DNA of 64,000 bases. Source: a virus. The DNA is taken from the IMG/VR virus record IMGVR_UViG_3300044695_004134, positions 1-64,000 of that record; one strand, written 5' to 3'. Below are positions 9,113-17,397 of this stretch, one piece after another. How positions within the stretch are numbered: the stretch's first letter is position 1; every line of letters starts with the position of its first letter. The notes below the pieces were generated by a model. It ran no database searches and was not told the DNA's origin. It worked only from the letters and a program-made list of their open reading frames with translations. The position numbers were made by a program, and so were the translations under genes.

Positions 9113-9984
9113 GTTGGTGTACCGAATGGATTAATTTCAGATAAGTCAACAAAGTCTGTTGCCTCTGTCTGTATGAGTTTATTATCATACATTTCACGAG
9201 ATTGTGGGTCTAAGAGAGTGTCTGGTGTTGATGAGATAGTAAATGTTGCATTACTATTTGCACCTCGCATTATTGAGTTATTTGCAAAAGTTCCAAGTAT
9301 GTCGGTGATTTTCAACACACCGTCTGGTCTATTCCAGTATACAACTGTTCCCACATTGTTTGCTGAATTATTTGCACGCACTCTTTCACCAACAATGAAG
9401 TTATTTGAGTTTACATTTGCTGACACGTTCAATGTTATATTATAAGCATCTAGATTAACAATATTATCAATATCTGAAATACCAACATCAATTGTTTCTT
9501 GTGAGTATTTGAATTTCTCAAGTTCGAGTTTATAAAAATATGGATACTTATTACCTAAAACATAGAATGCTTCAGAGTAATTGACGTATTTGATTTCATA
9601 CATCTCACCAGATTGTGATAAGAATGGAATGTAAATCAAATCACCTTCTCTGGGTCTTTGATATGTCTGTGGTACCCAACGTGAAAAAGAACGTTTTGAA
9701 ACAATCACAGACATATTGTTGCGGATTTCTAAACCAAATTTAGAAAAGAACTCACGTTCACCTTCATAACCATCTACGTTTGTAATGTATAATTCTAACG
9801 GATATGATGCATCAAATCTTTTTAATGGATCTTCACCGTAAATTAAATCTCTCGCAGACTCATTAGTATTTGGAATGTAATAGCAATCCACACCATTAAT
9901 TTTAATGGTTTCAATCATCAAGTCTTCCATGAGCCTTTGTTCCGGACTACTTCCGAAATTATTAAAATATAAATTGGTCGCCAT
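9109..9984 (-). CDS. 14: Neck protein gp14
   Basis: A 291-residue protein (T4 gp14 is 256). The N-terminal pattern YFNNFGSSPEQRLMEDLMIE, with a GVDCYYIPN segment shortly after, is characteristic of the T4-like neck protein. With gp13 it closes the filled head and makes the collar that accepts the tail. It sits between gp13 and gp15 with almost no spacing. Confidence 0.92.
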   Translation of the reverse strand: MATNLYFNNFGSSPEQRLMEDLMIETIKINGVDCYYIPNTNESARDLIYGEDPLKRFDASYPLELYITNVDGYEGEREFFSKFGLEIRNNMSVIVSKRSFSRWVPQTYQRPREGDLIYIPFLSQSGEMYEIKYVNYSEAFYVLGNKYPYFYKLELEKFKYSQETIDVGISDIDNIVNLDAYNITLNVSANVNSNNFIVGERVRANNSANNVGTVVYWNRPDGVLKITDILGTFANNSIMRGANSNATFTISSTPDTLLDPQSREMYDNKLIQTEATDFVDLSEINPFGTPT

Positions 9985-9985
9985 G

Positions 9986-10762
9986 TTAGTTCAAATAAAA
10001 ATCTACCGGCAATTCGTACTTGCTGGACATTTCTTCTTCCAACGCTTTAATTTCTTCCGTTGCTTCATCAAAAATTACTTGCCCGTTTAAAACAACTCCA
10101 CCTGGAAGTTGAACACCCGCAAACTTTTTAAGATTAGTTCCCCAATTTTTCTTAATGAGTGCTGTGGCATATTCTTTGAGCCAACGGTCATTCCAGACCG
10201 ATGCGTATTGAGCAGAGTCAATCATTGCATACGATTCAGCAATCACCACATCACCTGCTTTCACGGCTGAACCCCATCCCCAATCACAAAACAGTTTGTT
10301 CATGTGTCGTTGATAACGAATTGGCACTTCACCTGTGAACAATAACTCAAGTGAACGGAGATGTTGCATCGTCAACGTATAGTTAACATAAGATGCCGAT
10401 GTAAAATCATACAGTTCATTCAGACGGAGTTGATAACGTAGGTCAAACATGTTGTTTGTGTTAACCGAGTCTGAAATTGGAAAGACACGTGTGACACCAA
10501 CAATCGTTACCGCATTATTACCAGCATCTCTTGTGACACTCGGTGACATATTGATATACTTGTTTGAAATATCAGTTGCGTCTAATTGCTTGATGTAGTA
10601 TACCTTTTGAAGCGCATCAAAATGGTAGTCTTGCCAGTACTGGAACGCATCATCGATTCGGTCTTCTATTTGATCGTCATCAAGGTTGATTTCGATAGTT
10701 GGAAAACCGAGTCTGCGGAGGCAGTATTCTTTAAATGTTTGTCTATTGGTAACCGAAGGCAT
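9986..10762 (-). CDS. 13: Neck protein gp13
   Basis: A 258-residue neck protein (T4 gp13 is 309). The N-terminal FKEYCLRRLGFPTIEINLDD followed by FQYWQDYHFDA (about residues 9-48) is the family signature. It binds the portal after packaging and, with gp14, completes the head. A late promoter variant lies 24 bases upstream and a GGAG ribosome site precedes the ATG. Confidence 0.92.
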   Translation of the reverse strand: MPSVTNRQTFKEYCLRRLGFPTIEINLDDDQIEDRIDDAFQYWQDYHFDALQKVYYIKQLDATDISNKYINMSPSVTRDAGNNAVTIVGVTRVFPISDSVNTNNMFDLRYQLRLNELYDFTSASYVNYTLTMQHLRSLELLFTGEVPIRYQRHMNKLFCDWGWGSAVKAGDVVIAESYAMIDSAQYASVWNDRWLKEYATALIKKNWGTNLKKFAGVQLPGGVVLNGQVIFDEATEEIKALEEEMSSKYELPVDFYLN

Positions 10763-10785
10763 TAAAATTTCTCCTTATTATAAGG

Positions 10786-10793
10786 TATTTATT
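10786..10793 (-). promoter_or_regulatory. Late promoter variant (AATAAATA)
   Basis: AATAAATA on the minus strand 24 bases before the gp13 start, in the 51-base gap after the small upstream gene. The spacing is like that of the exact TATAAATA sites in this window. It would start the neck-terminase-sheath unit. Confidence 0.5.
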
Positions 10794-10813
10794 GCCCAAT
10801 TACCTTATATAAA

Positions 10814-11005
10814 TCAGTTAATTACTTTGCTGGACAATGGACCTGGTGGCATGGTTGAACTTGGTTGACCCAATTGCTTTTGTGCCTGTTGTTGTACTAA
10901 ATTAAAGGTTTCTAGGGCAACATCAATTGGTAGTTTTGCTATACCATTAAGTACGATGTTGAGGTGTGGAATAGTCAATTCAATTGTTACTTTTTGTTCG
11001 TTCAT
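10814..11005 (-). CDS. Small conserved phage protein, unknown function
   Basis: A 63-residue soluble protein: a beta/helix segment with a LNIVLNGIAKLPIDVA core, then a Gln-rich helix and a Pro/Ser tail. Short proteins of this pattern (an N-terminal 'T-hydrophobic-LN-hydrophobic' motif and a Gln-rich helix) occur in T4-like marine phages without an assigned role. It has a good AGGA ribosome site. No function can be given. Confidence 0.6.
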   Translation of the reverse strand: MNEQKVTIELTIPHLNIVLNGIAKLPIDVALETFNLVQQQAQKQLGQPSSTMPPGPLSSKVIN

Positions 11006-11022
11006 AATTTTCCTATAAATTT

Positions 11023-11310
11023 CTATGTGGATAGTTGTTGTTGTATATTTGTTTTCATATATGAATCTTGTTCTTCTGTGACCCTATTTTGTATCCAAGA
11101 AACAATAGTTTCATCTGTCACTTCGTCAAATGGTATAAAATTACCAGTTAATTCATTTGTTGAAAACGTTGATGTTCCATATACACTACCGGTTTGTCCG
11201 GATTCATTTGTACCCACTAACGCCCAATAAACCTGAACGAGAGCATTTTCAAAACCATTTTCATTGATTTTCTTTTTTGTGTTTATTTTGTAGTTGTATG
11301 TAATAGACAT
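11023..11310 (-). CDS. Small T4-like phage protein (DUF7936-like)
   Basis: I chose the internal ATG at 11310 (95 residues) because it has a GAGAG ribosome site and lies 26 bases after an exact late promoter; the open frame extends further upstream only by chance into the promoter. The pattern SITYNYKI at the N-terminus, then ENALVQVYWALVGTNE and FIPFDEVTDETIVSWI, resembles short proteins of T4-like phages that I associate, without certainty, with DUF7936. It is probably a structural or neck-associated small protein. Function unknown. Confidence 0.65.
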   Translation of the reverse strand: MSITYNYKINTKKKINENGFENALVQVYWALVGTNESGQTGSVYGTSTFSTNELTGNFIPFDEVTDETIVSWIQNRVTEEQDSYMKTNIQQQLST

Positions 11311-11336
11311 TATTCTCTCATTTCCCGATTCTTGTA

Positions 11337-11344
11337 TATTTATA
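11337..11344 (-). promoter_or_regulatory. T4-type late promoter (TATAAATA)
   Basis: Exact TATAAATA on the minus strand, overlapping the stop codon of the DUF401-like gene and 26 bases before the next gene's ATG. Confidence 0.65.
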
Positions 11345-12377
11345 GGAAGGTGAATAGACCAGCCACTAAAAGCATTGATGCTCCCCAAGTTCCTAATGCT
11401 TTATAGTATGTAGCCAATGGAGTTCCAAAGTATCTATTTCCAACGGCAACACATTTGTGTGTTGGACTTACTAGATATCCAACATAATCAACAGCAAAGA
11501 ACCATAAGAAATATTCTACTCCAAAAACCTGTGCGGTTAATACGGCAAATGCTATGTATTTTCCGCTACTACCCATCAGAAAACTGGCAACAAAACCGAT
11601 TGCACTGATCGTTGCCATACCCACAAATGTTGTTGGATCAATAACCGAACCTGTCAACCATGCTTTGAACATATCTTCTTGTGATTTGAAATAGTTGCCT
11701 AGAATGATAGCAACCGCCACGGTAAGAACAACTTGCCAGTTAATATAGTTAAAAATCTTTTTGTAATCCCAGGTTTGAGTAATCAAACAATAATATAATG
11801 CAAGCAATCCAAAGATTTCAAAGACATTATTTTTTCCACCCATATAAATGTATACACCTATTGCGGTAAAGAAAGGTAAAACGTTCCGAAGAACTGCTGA
11901 AATTTTAAAGTCACCGGTGCGGTCGATGTGTATATCTTCTTCTTTAACTGTGAAAAAAATGTAACCTGCAATGAATGCAAGTGATACTGCAAGAAGTGGC
12001 CAAACCATTGACATCCATGCGGCATAAGTTAAACCAAATGCGGCAATTGGTAAAATGACTGTCTTTTCTAATGGGCTCCAAAGATAATAATGGTGGTTGC
12101 CAAGGTAGTCCACGATACCCATTTTTTCTCTACCGTGATTGTGTGAATGATTTGAACACATCGTGTCTAATACACCAGCACTGACTGTAACTCGACCCTC
12201 GATTGGTAAAATTCCACCAATTGCTGACACCAATGCAACCATTATACGATTGCTTTTAACAGTATCTTGAATATATGCAAACGCACTAGCGAAAAGATTT
12301 TGTTCTTTTGCAATACCAGCCGTAATCATAATGAATACCAACATCCACAAATATTCTAAACCTTTCAATAAAAACAT
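11340..12377 (-). CDS. DUF401-like integral membrane permease (accessory gene)
   Basis: A 345-residue polytopic membrane protein with roughly nine or ten hydrophobic spans. Two motifs point to the DUF401 family (PF04165/TIGR00529), predicted permeases related to the ion-transporter superfamily: a glycine-rich GGILPIEGRVTVSAGV at residues 54-69 and SPTHKC at 304-309 followed by an aromatic RYF. A loop at 76-85 (NHSHNHGREK) is rich in His and could bind metal. It is not a T4 morphogenesis gene and lies between neck and fibre genes with an AGGAG ribosome site, so it is an accessory, probably host-derived transporter acting in the inner membrane during infection. Substrate unknown. Confidence 0.65.
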   Translation of the reverse strand: MFLLKGLEYLWMLVFIMITAGIAKEQNLFASAFAYIQDTVKSNRIMVALVSAIGGILPIEGRVTVSAGVLDTMCSNHSHNHGREKMGIVDYLGNHHYYLWSPLEKTVILPIAAFGLTYAAWMSMVWPLLAVSLAFIAGYIFFTVKEEDIHIDRTGDFKISAVLRNVLPFFTAIGVYIYMGGKNNVFEIFGLLALYYCLITQTWDYKKIFNYINWQVVLTVAVAIILGNYFKSQEDMFKAWLTGSVIDPTTFVGMATISAIGFVASFLMGSSGKYIAFAVLTAQVFGVEYFLWFFAVDYVGYLVSPTHKCVAVGNRYFGTPLATYYKALGTWGASMLLVAGLFTFL

Positions 12378-12378
12378 T

Positions 12379-14007
12379 TTATCTCCTAATAATTACAATA
12401 TACAGTCCATTCCACCATTGGTCTGGATCTTCTATTTCATTTAGAATTAGTTTCTCATAAATTACTTCTAAACCTGCTTCTTTGATACCTTCTTTTGCTC
12501 CAGAAACTACTCCGTCAAAGTTTGCATCATCAAAAATCAATATGGATTCATCTATAAATTTATCTGAAAAATACCTAACTGCGGCACTTGTCATCTCATG
12601 TGAGTGTTCAGCGTCATAGAAAAACATATCAATGTACTCTATTTGTTTTTTATCGACCTGTAAAAAATGGCTGTCGAAAAGTCTAACGGTATTATCATTT
12701 TTAAACTGTCTAACATTATCTATGAATGTTTGCTTTGACGTTTTTATGTTTGTTGTTCCGTTTGATGCCTGTGTTTCACTTTTCCAATAATCTACCGCAT
12801 ATGCTTTGAGTGAATTTCCATCCAAAGTACTACAGAAAGTACCACCATTTAAAACACCAATTTCTAGATATGACGTTGATATTTTACCTAATTGATTCAA
12901 TAATTGTCTGGTTCGGTTTGCAGTTATACCTTCTACTGTTCGGTTCAATTTAACATTTACCGAATCGACTAATATGTTTGCTACAGCTTCAACTTTTTTG
13001 TTGTTTGTATTGCCTTTGGCATGCCAAACCTTATCACAGTAGTTACAATCCCAACAATCAAACTTGCATGTTTTTATCTTATTGCGCCAGATATCAATTG
13101 GCTTATTTTCAAGACCGGTTTCTTTCAAATAGTCGTCAAATGTATCAAATAAAACCTCATCGTTATTTGCAAAACGTTTGATGATGTTCATAGTTTCAAA
13201 CATTCTGTCGGTGCTTTCTCGACCATGCATTTTGATTACGTCTACATACTGTAGCAATTCAATCCAGTCTTCTCTCCAAGGTGGAAAGTTTGCCGTTTTT
13301 AATGCGATTGCTTTGTCGTGTGTGTCCCATTGTGGACAACTGACTCTACTAATTGGGTCATTGAAATATTGTGGTCCAGTTCTTGTGTTGTTGAACTGAA
13401 AGTGTTCATCCATTACTGGACAACCACCTAAACAACCTTCATTAGCAAGAAGTGAAATTTTTATATTGTATTTTTCTTTTACTTTTTTAATTTCACCAAG
13501 TCTTACTTGATCCCTCATCAAATCTCGGTCTAGGTTTACGTAATCAAAACCAGCTTCTGCCAAATTTGCAACATCTCTGGCTTCACTTACATTCCGAAGA
13601 ATAGTATTCTTTACAAACAAGTCTGGAAATTCTGATTTAATTTGACCAGTTTTCATCCAATGTGTATGTGGTAAAGTGCAGGTTTTGATTCCAGACTCAT
13701 ACAATGGTCTAAAATTTTTAATCCAAATGTCCAGATTTTTTTGGTCTGGCCGCACTTCAATGTTGTTAAAAGTTGCAGATACTGGAATACCAGTTTCTCT
13801 TTGGACATGGAGTGCGGTTTGAATGGCAAATAAATTATCTTCTGTTTGTATGAAGATATCACCCATAGCATCCTGAAGAAACGGTGCAATCCTGCAAGTA
13901 AAGTATATGTCGTATATGTAATCTTTATACGTTTTACAAAACTCTAAGAATTCCTTGAACTGTTCCTCATTCAGCTTGGGATTGAGGGGTATACTAAATA
14001 TTTTCAC
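12379..14007 (-). CDS. U32-peptidase-like Fe-S protein fused to a class I methyltransferase
   Basis: A protein of 542 residues if read from the GTG at 14007, which begins VKIFSIPLNP; a TTG at 14025 is the alternative. The N-terminal half looks like a U32-family TIM barrel with NEGCLGGCP (about residues 190-197, Cys 192 and 196), another Cys at 224, and a cluster C-x3-C-x2-C-x2-C at 314-324, suggesting an iron-sulfur site. U32 relatives include tRNA and rRNA hydroxylation proteins and UbiU/UbiV, not true proteases. The C-terminal part (about 375-542) is a SAM methyltransferase of the Methyltransf_24 kind, with YLEIGVLNGGT at 380-390 and an acidic FFYDAEHSHE strand. Substrate unknown. The overlap with the upstream gene suggests coupled translation. 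Confidence 0.65.
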   Translation of the reverse strand: MKIFSIPLNPKLNEEQFKEFLEFCKTYKDYIYDIYFTCRIAPFLQDAMGDIFIQTEDNLFAIQTALHVQRETGIPVSATFNNIEVRPDQKNLDIWIKNFRPLYESGIKTCTLPHTHWMKTGQIKSEFPDLFVKNTILRNVSEARDVANLAEAGFDYVNLDRDLMRDQVRLGEIKKVKEKYNIKISLLANEGCLGGCPVMDEHFQFNNTRTGPQYFNDPISRVSCPQWDTHDKAIALKTANFPPWREDWIELLQYVDVIKMHGRESTDRMFETMNIIKRFANNDEVLFDTFDDYLKETGLENKPIDIWRNKIKTCKFDCWDCNYCDKVWHAKGNTNNKKVEAVANILVDSVNVKLNRTVEGITANRTRQLLNQLGKISTSYLEIGVLNGGTFCSTLDGNSLKAYAVDYWKSETQASNGTTNIKTSKQTFIDNVRQFKNDNTVRLFDSHFLQVDKKQIEYIDMFFYDAEHSHEMTSAAVRYFSDKFIDESILIFDDANFDGVVSGAKEGIKEAGLEVIYEKLILNEIEDPDQWWNGLYIVIIRR

Positions 14008-14707
14008 CTTGATTTTTATTTTCAATTTTAAGTTGTTGTTTAACTACATCATCAATATAATTCATGTCACCAGGTTTATTTTGGGACAATTCTAGTTCTT
14101 CGAGGGCTTTCTTTTCTAACACACCAATACCTCTATTTAAAACCGTATTGTATTTTAATGCGGCCTTAATGGTTTCTTCTTGGTCGTGAAGTGGCATCAT
14201 TGCAATAGAATCTAAATTACCTTGTCCGATTCTACCTTGAGACATTAAATCCATTGCGGCTTGTTTGGCCATTCTGGTGACCCAATAATTGCGTTCTTCA
14301 ACTTCATCGTGCTTCTCATAGCTTTTCAAATCATCAACAGTTGGAACAATATCTTTAATTATTTTAGCAAAATTGTCCAACTCTTCCATACATACTTTGT
14401 ATTTTCTTTCATAAACATTCAGATCATAATTGAATTGGTCTAACTCAATAAGTAATAATTCTTTCTTTAGTTCATCTGTTTCATTTTCAATATCTCGATT
14501 GACTATCTTGATTTGAGTGTTAGTTTTCCATACGTTTCTTTCAATTTGTCTTTTTGCTGCCAATCTGGTTTCTATTTCCAGTAATGCTTGTCTAACTCTC
14601 CTATAATTTGTTACTTGTGAGTTTACAACAAAGTATCTCGACTGAAAATCTGACATTGCCCATGAGCCATAATTTTCAACAATTTCATAAATCTGATTAT
14701 TTTCCAT
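13994..14707 (-). CDS. Coiled-coil conserved T4-like phage protein, unknown function
   Basis: A 237-residue, highly charged, helical protein. A region with a YRRVRQALLEIETR core (about residues 34-50) leads into a long predicted coiled coil (about 50-120). I recall proteins with an N-terminal YFVVNSQVT-like motif followed by this coil in marine T4-like phages, without a named function. It is soluble, with no signal peptide. It is followed by the U32/methyltransferase gene with overlap and preceded by an uncharacterised gene, so it is part of the same accessory/structural unit. Confidence 0.6.
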   Translation of the reverse strand: MENNQIYEIVENYGSWAMSDFQSRYFVVNSQVTNYRRVRQALLEIETRLAAKRQIERNVWKTNTQIKIVNRDIENETDELKKELLLIELDQFNYDLNVYERKYKVCMEELDNFAKIIKDIVPTVDDLKSYEKHDEVEERNYWVTRMAKQAAMDLMSQGRIGQGNLDSIAMMPLHDQEETIKAALKYNTVLNRGIGVLEKKALEELELSQNKPGDMNYIDDVVKQQLKIENKNQGENI

Positions 14708-14708
14708 A

Positions 14709-15260
14709 TTAAAATCCTAAAATAAAATGCATCTTACCTTTTCTTGAATCTGTAGTTTCATCCCACATAAACAATTCTCTCAACTGTGTTCTGGTCATTT
14801 CTATACCCAATAATTCTTCCTTTTTATATGCAATTTCTCTAACTGTTGTGCAAGATTCAATTGCATTTAAAATTTCTTGTTCACCATCTCTGCTATCTCT
14901 TGCGTCAAATATTTCTTGAACATTCAACCTGAACACACGCTTTAATAAACTAACCGTTGCGGCTTCTGTTTCTGGTGTGTGGTAAACTTTTGTTTTTCTT
15001 TTACCTTGTGCGAGTTGATCTGCATCTGGCTCCAAGCCTTCAACATCGGAATATGCAGACCTATATCCTCTAACTTCACCATAAAATTTCCAGGCAACTG
15101 TACCCTCAATTTCTGGTATTTCTTCGTGTGTTACACCGTCAAACGGATTAGTTTCCAACACTTCATCACTCACACTATATATCTGAAAACCACTCATTGA
15201 TGTTACTTGTGAAATTCCTTGTGGAATATTTCTCTTAAAATTTGCTAAAAAATATCTCAT
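14709..15260 (-). CDS. Uncharacterised phage protein
   Basis: A 183-residue soluble protein with no family I recognise. The first 65 residues are mixed, the middle is acidic, and the C-terminal half is helical with several Arg/Glu. There are no catalytic motifs, membrane spans or signal peptide. It is one base from the next gene and belongs to the fibre-to-neck transcription unit, so a virion or assembly role is possible. Confidence 0.5.
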   Translation of the reverse strand: MRYFLANFKRNIPQGISQVTSMSGFQIYSVSDEVLETNPFDGVTHEEIPEIEGTVAWKFYGEVRGYRSAYSDVEGLEPDADQLAQGKRKTKVYHTPETEAATVSLLKRVFRLNVQEIFDARDSRDGEQEILNAIESCTTVREIAYKKEELLGIEMTRTQLRELFMWDETTDSRKGKMHFILGF

Positions 15261-15270
15261 GTGTTTGTCC

Positions 15271-16299
15271 TCAAACTGATGCTGATGCCATTGCGGCAGA
15301 ACTTATCCCATCATGCCCTTTTGGTTGTGCTGTTGACCCTAGTACAGTATATGTATCCGTACCGTGGGTCACTTTATATGTGTTGTTGTTTTGTGCGCCA
15401 TTATATTCACCTAAACAATAACCCCAATTTTGTCCTGTTTCATAATTTTCTTCACCAGAATTGTTAAAACTTAAATCAGTTCTAATATTTGAACCAGTTG
15501 TATCATTTATTTTATATGCACTTGCAGTTGTATTACCACCGTTTTTAACATAAGCATAACCTTCTTTTGTTTTCAGTGCTTTACCCCAGCCATCAGTACC
15601 AACTGTTAGTCCAGCAGAACTCCATGTTTCTGTAGCAAATTCTATTTTATGGTTGCGGCTTCCGTTATAAGACTGTTTTACCCAACCGTAATATTGACCA
15701 TACCATGCACAGACGAAATCCCCTGGAGTGCCGGCTGAACCACCTTGACCTGTTGCATACATAACTTCTGTTACCAAATTATGTTTATCTATGTTTGTTG
15801 CAGTTCCTAATATCCATGCTAATGATAAATTCGCATTTATTATTACACCAGCATCACCATAACTGTCGTAAGATTGTTTAGTGTCCCAAGCAGAATCGTG
15901 GGTTCTACCAGATTCTGTAACCATATTGTATGACGAAGTATATGTTCCTGTTCCAGGCCATGATTCTGAGGTTGCATATATGTATTGATAATAATCATTA
16001 TAACTTCCATCAACATATGCGGCATTTCTATCTATCGAATCACCTAAATTTGTTGTCGTATCTGTTGCATGTATAGTTTTATTGGTGTTCTTCCATGGGC
16101 TTGTATCTTTATAACCACCTACCACATATCCTTTGTAATATATTGTTCTGTATTTAAAAGGATTTGCTGAGAATGGATTTGATGTTTGTGTGTCACCGTA
16201 AACAGTCCATGAACTATTAGAATCATAAATGTAAAGTACACCATTATCTGACACATAAGTGTTACCAACTGATGGTGACGAAGGGAAGTCGAAAGCCAT
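15271..16299 (-). CDS. Structural protein, tandem paralogue of the upstream gene
   Basis: A 342-residue protein; the start is the ATG at 16299, which overlaps the stop of the upstream gene as TAATG and gives an N-terminus (MAFDFPSSP) matching that paralogue. Shared blocks include PFKYRTIYYKGYVVGGYK (about residues 45-62) and the NLGDSID and SGRTHDS motifs, with repeated WG/GY/NNT patterns after them. The two copies diverge elsewhere, including the C-terminal 40 residues. Such proteins occur in the fibre regions of T4-like marine phages. Probably a virion appendage or tail-fibre-associated protein. Confidence 0.6.
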   Translation of the reverse strand: MAFDFPSSPSVGNTYVSDNGVLYIYDSNSSWTVYGDTQTSNPFSANPFKYRTIYYKGYVVGGYKDTSPWKNTNKTIHATDTTTNLGDSIDRNAAYVDGSYNDYYQYIYATSESWPGTGTYTSSYNMVTESGRTHDSAWDTKQSYDSYGDAGVIINANLSLAWILGTATNIDKHNLVTEVMYATGQGGSAGTPGDFVCAWYGQYYGWVKQSYNGSRNHKIEFATETWSSAGLTVGTDGWGKALKTKEGYAYVKNGGNTTASAYKINDTTGSNIRTDLSFNNSGEENYETGQNWGYCLGEYNGAQNNNTYKVTHGTDTYTVLGSTAQPKGHDGISSAAMASASV

Positions 16300-17348
16300 T
16301 ATACACCACCCAATAAGAATGCTGAGGCTGTGCCGCAACATCCTGAACTCATTCCATCATGTCCTTTTGGTTGTGTGTCTGAGCCCATAGCTGTTGAAGT
16401 ATCAGTTAGATAATTTATTTTTTGTGTATTGTTTGTTTGATTACCATTGTAAGAACCCAAACTATAACCGTGATTTTGGCCAATCTGGTGATTTTCTTCA
16501 CCGCATGTATCAGGTCTGGCTACTGTTGTTATAGCAGTTGTACCTGGAACAAAATCATTCCATTTATTATAAGTTGCAGAACCACCGTAAGAACCTGTTG
16601 CACAATAACCATAACCCATTTTAGTTGATAACCCTTTAGGTTGTCCGTCTGATCCCGAACTCCATGTACCAGAAATCCATGTTTCTGTAGCAAATTCTAT
16701 ATATGCGGCGGTGCTATTAACTGCAATCCATCCTCTAAACTGGCCATGCAGTGTAGCTATACCACCAGCTGTACCACCAGCTGATGCAGGATTGGCTCCT
16801 ACAGAACCTGCATTGTACATTGTTTCTGTTACATAGTTATGTTTATCTGTTGCTGTAGAACCTCCGGCAGTTATATAACCAACGGTTAACGATCCGTTCA
16901 TCAATACGTCAGTATCACCTCTAGTTGTTTTTGTGTTCCATATAGAATTGTGAGTTCTTCCTGAATCTGTTGACATATTAACAGATGATGTGTGTGTTGA
17001 AGAGCCATTTACTGCACCGGACATTCCATAAACATAATGATAATAGTCACTAAAGCCACCGCCAATATAAGAAGCATTATAGTCAACCATGTCTCCAAGA
17101 TTAGTAGTCACATCAGTTGAGTGCTGAGTTTTGTTTACGTTTCTCCAAGGTGAACCACTTTTATATCCAGCTGAAACATATCCTCTTGTGTATATTGTTC
17201 TATATCTAAAAGAATCCGTAAAAGGGTTTGATGGTTGTGTGTCACCCTTTGTGGTCCAAGATGCACTTGTGTCGTACAGATAGATGTAACCTGTTGGTGC
17301 AACGAATTGCGTTCCTGTTGTTGGTGAAGTTGGAAAAATAAAAGCCAT
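16299..17348 (-). CDS. Structural protein, tandem paralogue of the downstream gene
   Basis: A 349-residue protein with the same architecture as the following gene: an N-terminal MAFIFPTSP leader, a YLYDTSASW strand, the RTIYTRGYVSAGYKSGSPWR block (about residues 48-67), the NLGDMVD and SGRTHNS motifs, then Gly/Ser/Thr-rich sequence. The C-terminus carries a PKGHDGMSSGCCGTAS stretch, a near copy of the paralogue's end. It is likely a fibre or appendage protein. A late promoter variant lies about 32 bases upstream. Confidence 0.6.
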   Translation of the reverse strand: MAFIFPTSPTTGTQFVAPTGYIYLYDTSASWTTKGDTQPSNPFTDSFRYRTIYTRGYVSAGYKSGSPWRNVNKTQHSTDVTTNLGDMVDYNASYIGGGFSDYYHYVYGMSGAVNGSSTHTSSVNMSTDSGRTHNSIWNTKTTRGDTDVLMNGSLTVGYITAGGSTATDKHNYVTETMYNAGSVGANPASAGGTAGGIATLHGQFRGWIAVNSTAAYIEFATETWISGTWSSGSDGQPKGLSTKMGYGYCATGSYGGSATYNKWNDFVPGTTAITTVARPDTCGEENHQIGQNHGYSLGSYNGNQTNNTQKINYLTDTSTAMGSDTQPKGHDGMSSGCCGTASAFLLGGV

Positions 17349-17379
17349 TTTAGTACTTTGTGTTACTTACCATATAGAA

Positions 17380-17387
17380 TATTTATT
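17380..17387 (-). promoter_or_regulatory. Late promoter variant (AATAAATA)
   Basis: AATAAATA on the minus strand in the 49-base gap after the collagen-fibre gene, about 32 bases before the ATG of the paralogous structural gene at 17348. Confidence 0.45.
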
Positions 17388-17397
17388 GCTGTATATC

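Noticed and set aside
13653-13889. Small ORF inside the U32/methyltransferase gene
   Set aside because: It is a same-strand, different-frame shadow with no ribosome site and lies within a well-supported gene.
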